From NCBI GenBank assembly GCA_012934845.2, contig WNNJ02002074.1, positions 36,072-100,071 on the forward strand: a stretch of DNA of 64,000 nt, written 5' to 3'. The first letter of the stretch is position 1. Every line of letters starts with the position of its first letter. Made by a program: the position numbers and the translations under genes. Shown here one piece after another: positions 55,200 through 64,000 of the stretch. Origin of the DNA: Pomphorhynchus laevis (taxonomy: Eukaryota; Acanthocephala; Palaeacanthocephala; Echinorhynchida; Pomphorhynchidae). The notes below the pieces were generated by a model. It saw only the letters and a program-made list of their open reading frames with translations. It made no database searches and was not told the DNA's origin.

Positions 55200-56215
55200 A
55201 ATAAACTGCTGAATTGGATACTGGATACAGCTACGAAGACGAGTCGGCTGGGTGTTTGAATGTACTACGCATGGGAGTACCTCGTGTTGACCGTGGACTC
55301 CGGAGACAGGCCGATATTGACCGAGCAATTTCGAAGCTTATTTTTCTTTTTAGTCTAATAGCTATATCACTGTAGCGTATGTGTCCTTGTTGAGCTAAAG
55401 CGGTCGCAATAGTCTTTACTAGCATACTAGCTTCTTTGCCGAAACCCCCTGATGTTGAAAAGACGAGCGGGATAAAGGAACTGTTTTCTATCCTTCGGAT
55501 TCTTTCGAGGTACTTGGATTTTTTTCTTTTTTCGTTATAATCGAAAGCGTTGTCAGGACTGCGTATTGTGTTCGATTGAGCATGAGAAGAAAAGACATTG
55601 ACGTCGAAGAACGTCCGCTCGAATCGAGATCCGTGTAAACCGGAGCAGACAATATCCAGACGGGCACATTGTTTGGTAGTAGTCGCTGTATTTTCAAAAC
55701 GGGTGCTCTCGGGAACATTCGATAACTCCGGTTCAATCCCAACGTTGTGAGCAACTTGGCTTAGCGCTGATGCTATAGTGTCCCGAACCGCATTATGGCG
55801 AATAATCGGAAGACCACCATGTTTGCATGATAGTGCATGGGGAAGATTGATCTTCGAGCCACAGTAACAATTACACGTTTCAATCTCAGGCTCGATACTG
55901 CCATACCGTGCATTAAGTGCGTCGTGAAATTCGTTTGCTGACAAATAGAATTGTTCTTGTCGAAGTGGTAAAGCGCTTAGCAAAGAAGACGCACCGTGGT
56001 GTGCTGCATGTTTAATGGAATTCAGGGTGACTGGGGCTAGTTTGCTAATAATCTTTGAGGCGCGTTCTTGGTGTGAATTGAACCGGAATTGAGTGATTTC
56101 GCGGAGGATTGCATTTTGTTTTTCTCATAGGTTGTCGCCAGTCACCTCATCGACATATGAGGAAACCAACATTGTCGCTGATGCTTGTTCAAGTGTGGCA
56201 ACGAAAGTTGGCGAG
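55200..56215 (-). pseudogene. LINE thumb, cysteine motif and restriction-like endonuclease, copy D
   Basis: The best-kept copy. Upstream KQNAILREITQFRFNSHQER and SSLLSALPLRQEQFYLSANE lead into the 250-codon open part (55,983-55,231): CNCYCGSKINLPHALSCKHG, IIRHNAVRD, VGIEPELSNVPES, CARLDIVCSGLHGSRFERTF, FDVNVFSSHA, then KYLERIRRIENSSFIPLVFS and SFEIARSISACLRSPRSTRG. The motif order CCHC, RHN, EP, D...FDV is that of R2-group LINE endonucleases. The RT itself is missing here. Confidence 0.75.
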
Positions 56216-56245
56216 TTTATCCCGATACCTCAAAAATTTGATTAA

Positions 56246-56394
56246 AAAATTTGAAAAAAATTTGATTTCGATTTCAAACTTTACCTGCACTATGCTTCAA
56301 AAAATGAAAGATGTTTTTAAATGTCTAATAAAGGTCTTTCGTTTTTTATAATTTTTTTCTTGCCCAGTAGTGTCCGCCTTTCGGAAATGTTGCC
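56246..56394. mobile_element. Truncated end of the foldback element in the right arm
   Basis: Mirror of 51,255-51,403. Only the first 149 bp of the element are present here, so the duplication copied the flank and just this end. Confidence 0.8.
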
Positions 56395-57447
56395 CGAAAA
56401 AGAGGGGGCCTCGGCTCACGTCGTTCCCTCCATTAAGAACGAGAAGCTCCTGAAGAAGAAAGACGAGTCGGCTTCACAGGGAAATGAAGACAATGCCCGT
56501 AGGCAAGTGCTCGCCCAGGACTGAGTTGGTGGCGGGAAGGGCAACCTTTCCGCCCCTAGCTCTGTCTAGGGATGAGGCAATCCCACCCAGCTGACCTAAT
56601 ACAATGCGGAGTACTCGTGAGCCTTTTTCACACCAAGCGATTCTATTATGAAGACGACCCTGATGTGCGTCAGTTCTACCCTATTACGTGTGTGTGCCTC
56701 AAGGATCACCACTTTCTCCTATCTTATATCTTGCTGCCTCCATTGAACTCTTTAAAATATTTAAACGCGAACAACGTCTAGTGGTATATGCTGATGGTAC
56801 CACATCCCTGTTTTCTGGACGCAGGTGTAAAGATGTAGTCGCGGACATCAGCCGCTTCTTTTTAAGATTAAAAGACCAGTTACCCAAGTCCAATCTTATT
56901 TTTAACTTCGCCAAATCGCAGGTGGTTGTCTTTCATGGCGCTCCTGCAACAAAGCTAAAGCTCAAGAGATTAGCACTCTCTGCCCTCTACTCCATTTTGA
57001 CTAATCAACCACTTCCTGTCCTCACGAGTCGAGTAAAATACCTGGGGTTCACCGTTACGGTAAACTGGTCGGCGAAAGCAGACCTGGATAGACTTAAACG
57101 TATCCTGAAGAGAGCTAGATGGGCTCTGAAACGGGCCCAGCATCTGTCATTGAAAGAGAAAACTCAGGTGCGCCTCTGGGGCACTTGGGCTATCTTGGGA
57201 TTAGTCTTCTTCTCTAGAGGACGTCCCCCCAGAGCAAAGGCTAAGGTTTCTCAAGCTCTTCGTCTTTCGATTACCCAGCATAGTCTGCGTCGATTGGACT
57301 CTTCGGGGTGAAAGACCCCGGGTGGTTCAGTCGAAGGGCGGCGTGATGGATTGGCTGTGGGGCTCAGATCCTACTGGACCTGAGGCCATGAAGATGATGG
57401 AAGAAGTAGACAAGTTTTTCCGGAAGACGATGATTTCTGATTTCTGA
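56395..57447 (+). pseudogene. LINE ORF1 end and ORF2 RT end, right arm
   Basis: Mirror copy of 50,202-51,254 with the same open segments (56,321-56,524 and 56,688-57,311), the same VVYADGTT motif C and the same frame break before the C-terminus. Confidence 0.7.
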
Positions 57448-57718
57448 CGTCTTTTTTCGATTTTTATTTTAATCATATTTAACCTATGTATTATTTTTGT
57501 TAAGAAAATCATTACGAAATAATCAAATGGATACACATCAATCAGCTAATAGCAATAGTATTTTCAAGCCTGAACGTTTGTCAATAATTCCCTCAATGAT
57601 AGATTCGTTGAACTTTCTTTAATATTGAATATATCATCTTTCTTTAATATCGAATATCATCTCTGAACTTTCTTTAATATCGAATATAATATATTGTATT
57701 ATAAATTGATTGTTCACT

Positions 57719-58309
57719 CATATTGGATTATTTATTAGTAAGGAGAGTGAAGAAAATATTTAAAAACGTACAATTGACGTCTTTGTTCTGTTGCGCCAAG
57801 CGAATTAAATTCGATCCGATCGTTAAAGAAGTGCAAGTTATAGAATCGAATCCATACTATGCATTTGTGCGGCATTACAACAGTCGTGAAAACACTATAT
57901 CAGTTAGAGATCTAGCGAGAAGTCCGAATCAAAGCAATGATCCTTAAAGGGCCAAGATCGAAGTAAACTAGAATATGAGCATTCATATCTGGCAACGATA
58001 AGATGACATAGCTTAAAGATTCTGAAGATGAAGGTAGCGCAATTGTAAGGAATTGTAGAAACGATTCAGACAACAGTGACTATCCAAAATGATTCGACGG
58101 ATACTTGTTTGCCTGTAGTTCTGATATGTTATACAAGAGTAACAAAGCAACCAACGAAGTACGATGACTTTGCTGTTGGCAACCTTGATCACACCACTAG
58201 TAAAGAGGATAACAATGCTTAAGAAGGTGGCGATGAGAAGGATAAGCGGCAATTTGAGCGTGTAATACCGTTTTAATACATTTGCATTGAATGAAAACAA
58301 CAAGCCTTG
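57719..58309 (+). mobile_element. Fossil Gypsy-type fragment, right arm
   Basis: Mirror copy of 49,340-49,930; broken in the same way. Confidence 0.55.
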
Positions 58310-59833
58310 TTTTTAAAACTGTTCATAATTTGAATATATAATTTAAAAATGAACTCGGACTTGAAAATCAAATGAAATTTTAGATTTTATTTTTTTAAAC
58401 TATAGAATTAAATGTCCGCTTATCTCTCAGCTTCATGTTGTCAAGATGCAAAAGTTAATCAGATCAAAGGATGAGTTAGTTATTATATGTTGTCAAAGCT
58501 TTTGCCGCGCTCCGGCTTCGTCAGTGACTCATTGTGTATATTATCTATCAAAATTGTTTTATTAAACTGTTTCCATTGAATCTCGATAAGTTTTTATTAT
58601 TTGTTTTATGTAATTTGTTTTGTTTAAAGTTGATTTGGTTTAAATTTAAATCTGAATTCGGATTAAAAAGCGGGAGAATGACAATATGAACAAATGACAC
58701 CGGATTCCACAATCGGGATTGGTTAATACCTATTTTTCAGGTAATACGTAGCCTACCTGTTCTATTCAGTTGGATGAACATCATGATCTAAATTTAAAAT
58801 GTGAAGAACTATAAAGACATTTTGTCATACTTCACTTTCTGACATCATTATAAATGCATAATCCAGCAGGGATTTGATGTGATTGTTCAACACATGAGTG
58901 TTGAACAATCATAGCTACTATATATCCAGAAACGAGTATCGGATGCGGTAAATCAGAACCTTACAACATAATCATTGGCATGTGTTGATCTATCAACAAT
59001 TTTCGAGCTGAAAGAACAATGATCCCTAAGTATTTTGTTAATTTAATGTATATTTGACATAATGTAATTTGAAATAAACTAATTATATCGTTTATGGAAT
59101 TAATCCAATTACATTATGATATTCAAATATCATCCATACATTTACACAAATTCTGTATTAAGCCAGTTTCGACAGTATGATGCAATGAAGTCATGTATGT
59201 CTTATTGCATGTAATTTCTTTATATTAATTTGTAAATCATTTTTTAATTTTCGCAGAGTTACAGTCATTAATTGGGGGGCAATTAAAATATATTCATCAT
59301 ATGTTACAATATATATGCCGATCTTCCCCTAAAATTGAAGCTGATATATACAGATTGGCCAAGTATGTCACTTAATGATATTGCCCTTGGATGATAGAAA
59401 TGCTAATATTGATGATCTTGTTGTCCAAAATATATATTTTCATTAATTCAAGATTTTAGAAAGCTGTATTTGCTTGATCAAAAAATTATTACATTCTATA
59501 AATTAGTCCGGCCTTTAGGCCAGAACAAAATAAAAATATAGCCACTTATGTGCTCAAGCTTGCCCATTCCTGTTATAAAACATTTAAAATAAGCTCCTAT
59601 GTTTATCATCGAAATTTTAATGCAATTCATTATGTCACTGCTTTAGTTCAATGGTTATTAAATTTACTTTGATAATGTACAACACGACAATCACTAAACA
59701 TATCGTTTGATCAGCAAAACTGTTTAGCAGCAATGGATGAAAATCCAGATAAATAAAAATAAAAGATTTTCTTAATAATAAAACAAAACAGGATTACATG
59801 CATAAATGAAAAATGTCATATTAGAAAATTTTG
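58310..59833. other. Non-coding part of the right arm
   Basis: Mirror of 47,816-49,339, including the hairpin at 58,881-58,910. Nothing else seen. Confidence 0.5.
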
Positions 59834-62409
59834 ATACTTACACAATTGCGTTGCCTTCTGTCTGAGCCATCCAGGATCTCTCACACACTTGAGGGTTCAG
59901 TCGAGGCGTACTATGGTAGGCAATCTCGAAACGAAGAGGTAACGAAACCTTAGTATTTGCTCTGGGGGACGTCTTCTAGAAAATAAGACTAATCCCGAGA
60001 TTGCTGAGCTTTTTCACTTAATGACAGATGTTAAGACTGTTTCAGGCCCCATCTAGCTCTCTCCAGTACACTATTGAATTCATTCAAGTCTGATCCGGTC
60101 GATCATTTAACCGTAATGGTACACCCCATGTATTTTAATCGATGTAAAAATGTAGGGAGTGGTTGATTATTCAATATGTAAGAGAGAGCTGAAATTGCTA
60201 ATCTCTTTAGGTTTTTGTATCAGGGGCACCATTAAAAATAACCACCTGCGATTTAGATAAATTGAGAATAAGATTGGACGTGACTTACCGATCTTTTAAT
60301 CTTAAAAGGAAGCGGATGATTCCGATACTACATATATACACCTGCATCCTGATAACAAGGCTGTGGTATCATCAGCTCATACTAATAGTTGCTAATCGCG
60401 TTTAAATGTTTTAAAGAGTAAGATAGAAGCAATATATAAGGTAGTAAAAAGTGGGGAACCTTGAGGCACTTGTAATAGGGTAGAACTGACGAGCATATGT
60501 GTCGTCTTCATAAATAAACGCTTGGTGCACAGCAGTACCTCCACTTTGTTAACAATTCTCGCAGGCAACCCGAGACACCTAAAAGAAGATATAACAAAGA
60601 TAATGGAAAATGCGGTCAAATGCAGCAGGAAAATCAAGGAAAATAGCCACAACGACCTGATACTTTTGTCCTGACAGAACCGGTGCACCTCACCAACTGC
60701 TGAATGGACGAGCGACCTTTGACAAACCCATGGAAACTTGGTGTGATTAAGTTAGGCCTATTTAAATGGTCGCGGATTGTACGCGCTAGCACTTTTTCGT
60801 AGATGGAAATGATGGAGTTTTGTATCGAAATAGCGCGCAGATCTTTAGGGTATGATACAGCTTTTTTCTTTGCTAAAAATATTCTGTGGCTAATATTAAT
60901 GCCGGCCACATCGGATGGTGAGGCTAACAGCATAGTGATGACGAGTTATCTTTTTTGATCAACTGTCAAAAGCTGAAAAATTCTAGAAGAGTGTGGCACA
61001 TGGAATCTGGAGGTGCCCGGAAGTGAATCCCAGAGTATATCGGTAACCGATAAAACTCTGCTCCTGAAGTTTCTCCTAGGCGGGACTGTTGGGTATATTG
61101 AGTTGCCCCATAATTATGTAGGGTTAGTGACTCCTACAAAATTTTGCCAAGACCTATGCTGTCAATCCAACCTGGTGCCCTCTCCTTCCAGCAGACGAAT
61201 TTCTCCTTCTTGAATATCTTCCAGAAGGAAGACTGAAATGGATTAAGACGAGCAATAATCGCCCTATCTCTACTAAGCTGGAACCTATATCTAGTGCTCC
61301 AATATTATTTCTAGATAGCCTGCTTGAGAGAAAGATAAATATTAAGAGGATTTAGCATTTTATCTAGGACCTTAAGTTTCGTTAGAGTAAGATTAAATAA
61401 ACGACATTTATAGGTGGTCGAAAGTATTGCGTAACTTGCAAAGATAGATAGGAGTTAAATAGGGTCATACATGCATTTCCTACGACTGGGAAGAGTCGGA
61501 TGGCTGACTGGAAGAAGGATATTCTGATTGGATCAAAGTAAAACCTCCTCCTCAGCAGCGTGTCTTCCTCTAGCCGATAGCGAAGTAACTCATGTGAGGT
61601 GGACAGTTATTGGCGTAACTGCGCAATACAAGTAGGCTTTAGCAGACACTTCTCATGTAGTAGTATGTCGAAGAGTGAATTTGGTTTTGTACAATGAAAG
61701 ATGGGGCTGGTGGGTTATGTATAAGATACACGTTCCTAGATCTGTAAAACGCTGCATTAATTCAACGACCAGTTTGTCGCTAAATTCATCATGTAACATG
61801 TCATAGTCGATACCCAATATACGATCCATAATGTCACTGTTTTTGGGGATCTCTCCCTGCCGACTATATATATTGACTCTTCTGATGCGTTTACTGATCT
61901 TCAAGATTGTTATCGCTAAATAAGACATGGCTGAACAAGAGTAGTTTAATAGCAGGGATGATCATTAGTGGCATTTAACTAAGAATAAAGGACCTTGAGA
62001 AGAAGATGAGTGTGGTGAGGTTATGTACGGAGTAAAATGGGATAATATGTGCTTAGGACGAAACAGAGTAATGTCCTGGGGAGACCGGATTGATCTAGTT
62101 TTATGAAGGACTATGACATCTGCATCTCGACCAGATAAAATGCTAAGGACAACCGCCCCCACCCCCGAATTCCACTGAAGGACGTTCAGTGAAACAAAAT
62201 CCAGATATAGAAATCAGCATCGACTTATATGTTATGTTGATCCAGAAAGAAATATGGCGTACGGTTAGTAACGTACTATAACAGATTAACGCGTATAACG
62301 TTCCTTTCCAAGGGTACATTAGGCGCGAACGTTTAAGCTGCATATATGAAATTTCTTGTGAAATAAAGTACACGTGGATTAAATTATTTCTAACGTGAGT
62401 AACCATTTT
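59834..62409 (-). mobile_element. Decayed LINE (EN-like and RT), right arm
   Basis: Mirror copy of 45,240-47,815 with the same open pieces and the same breaks. Confidence 0.7.
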
Positions 62410-63216
62410 CTCAGTTATCTGATCTAACTAATGCAAAATAATAATTTAAACAAGCCATGCTAAATTTGAAACCTGATAATGATTCGGATGTGCCCGAATC
62501 ATTATTGAATTCATTTTATTTAATAAAATGAATTCACTTAATAATGCAAGCAGTTTTTAAGAAATAATTAAATTAAAAGCACAAAGTAGACAATTAATTT
62601 ATTGCAGTAAATATTTGTTAATTGAAACATTTTCGTCTACTAGTTTAGCAGGCTGCTTCAAGTATTGATTGAGGTCTAAAAACAGAGAGAATATCTTAAA
62701 GAGAAATAATTAAAAAGGCATTGTTCTTGCAAAGTATTTACAAAATTATATTCTTCTAATAAATGAATTATTTTAACGAAATTATGCGCTTCTGAATTAA
62801 CAATTAAAGAACAGATCTATAAAATACTAAAAGCCTACCAACATGATAAATACTGATTGAGAAGTATTATATTTAGAAGTTAGGTTTCTAGTTACAGAAT
62901 ATAAAACCTTTAAATGTTCTACTCTTAATTAAAAAAAGTTTACTTTTTTAAATCTGAATTAAATTTCTTTTTTAAATAAAAAGAAATGTTTATAAATTAT
63001 ATATCGTAAATTTTATATAATATTGATTGATTCTTTATTAAATAAAAGTGAACATGGTATAAAATACAAATAAGCAACTATTTCTGCTTAATTTGTGTAC
63101 AACTTCTTTAAATTTGATAAAAAATAACAAATATATATAATAATAAGGATCATTTGCAGCTGTGAAAAGGAAGGATAAACACCATTCAAGAAAAATTGTT
63201 TTACTGATGCAATATA
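62410..63216. other. AT-rich part of the right arm
   Basis: Mirror of 44,433-45,239. Differs from it at 62,480 (T, where the left arm would need G). Confidence 0.5.
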
Positions 63217-63359
63217 TACAACCTATAACTGAGTGGGATAGGCTCTTAATGCCGAAATGCGCCTTTGCAGGTAAAGTCGGCTACTGCATTTTCTGACGAC
63301 ATCATCAATATAAAGAGGCCAAGACAGGTTGGCGGTAAAATTAACGCCTAGTATTCGAA
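63217..63359 (-). pseudogene. LINE RT fragment (thumb), right arm
   Basis: Mirror copy of 44,290-44,432. Confidence 0.6.
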
Positions 63360-64000
63360 GACTATTATTATTAAATTATATATAGTAAATTTTATATTAT
63401 ATTTTGTAATAATATTATTTATTGTAAATTTAATAATGTTTTGTTCATTTATACTTTTATATTATAATAAATAGAACAAATTAATCGAACGTTCTTGAAA
63501 ATAAGCAGGAAAATAGGTTTTATCATTATTTTTTATGACCCAATATAGAGGCGTGGCTAATTACATGCTAATAATGTATTTCCTCTGATAAAATTTGATT
63601 ATTTAGTGTATCTAATACAAAGAATATTATTTATCTATCTAAAAAATATTTTCGCTTAATAGTTTAAATAAAAATTGAAATTTAAATTGAAAATAAGCAG
63701 ACAAATAATGTCGTATCAAGAATACATAGTTTCAGTATTTTTGACAAAGGCTATATTACTGGGAAACGAAGTCTACATGTCAGGTTTAATAGTAGACAAT
63801 AATAGACAAATAATAATAGACAAAATGGTAATAACAGACAAAATAAAAAGTCAGGTTTCTAGTTACAGAATAGAAAACCTTCAGATTAAAAGTTTACTTT
63901 TTATCCCTTTTTCTGGTCGCATTTAAGTAAAAAATTTGGAATATTTTAGATTGTAAGGTTACTTGTGATTCTTCCGTTGCATCATGAATATATGGAAAAT
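63360..64000. other. AT-rich end of the visible right arm
   Basis: Mirror of 43,649-44,289. It holds the dispersed repeat related to 795-960. Short open frames here (for example 63,675-63,926) have no support. Confidence 0.5.

Larger units (their letters stand above)
56246..64000 (-). repeat. Large inverted repeat, right arm (runs off the window)
   Basis: Mirror of 43,649-51,403 with x + y = 107,649 throughout. The inner edge begins inside a copy of the foldback terminus; inward of 56,246 the sequence is unrelated to that inside 51,403. It continues past 64,000, so its full length is unknown. Confidence 0.95.

Noticed and set aside
1-64000. tRNA or rRNA genes
   Set aside because: None was recognised by eye; a covariance search would be needed to exclude decayed copies.

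Overview
The window is AT-rich eukaryotic DNA, most likely from an insect and perhaps a hymenopteran. That rests on the spliced USP5 gene, the mix of LINE families, a Merlin transposon and AT-rich introns; I cannot name a species. There is no operon structure. Only two host genes can be supported; most of the rest is transposon debris.

Region by region. (1) 1-12,289: the 5' part of a USP5-type deubiquitinase gene on the minus strand. Three coding exons (12,065-12,289; 7,486-7,766; 1,758-1,981) join with matching phases and consensus-like splice sites and code for the N-terminal UBP-like domain and the start of the UBP zinc finger; the rest lies left of the window. Intron 2 holds a Penelope-like GIY-YIG fragment and a nearly full-length but decayed LINE. 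Intron 1 holds another LINE, a LINE tail, and a small tandem/inverted repeat family (10,355-11,135) carrying a hammerhead ribozyme with a complete consensus core. (2) 12,930-17,480: two copies of a CR1/L2-like LINE, head to head, with a PHD-finger ORF1. (3) 17,490-23,375: an old, broken Gypsy-type LTR element that has received two later insertions: a complete-looking Merlin transposon (17,821-18,983, 8-bp target duplication, open transposase) and a truncated copy of the CR1/L2-like LINE. (4) 23,375-29,700: LINE ORF1 debris, AT-rich sequence, and a 5'-truncated LINE with a restriction-like endonuclease. (5) 29,973-41,528: a gene with a signal-peptide exon followed by fifteen tandem copies of one 138-bp phase-2 exon, each with its own near-identical intron (units of 629-667 bp), then a diverged 135-bp phase-2 exon. 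It would code for a secreted, cysteine-free, Asn/Asp/Thr/Tyr-rich repeat protein that I do not recognise. (6) 43,649-51,403 and 56,246-64,000: the two arms of a large, nearly perfect inverted repeat (at least 7,755 bp per arm, no net indel; positions pair as x + y = 107,649), running off the right end. (7) The 4.8-kb spacer holds most of a second, long-TIR foldback element with an 8-bp target duplication, a LINE ORF1, and three further fragments of restriction-like-endonuclease LINEs.

The most unusual objects are the tandem-exon secreted-protein gene, the hammerhead-ribozyme repeat in the USP5 intron, and the giant inverted repeat with a foldback transposon at its inner edge. Nothing was searched against databases; family names come from motifs read in the translations.
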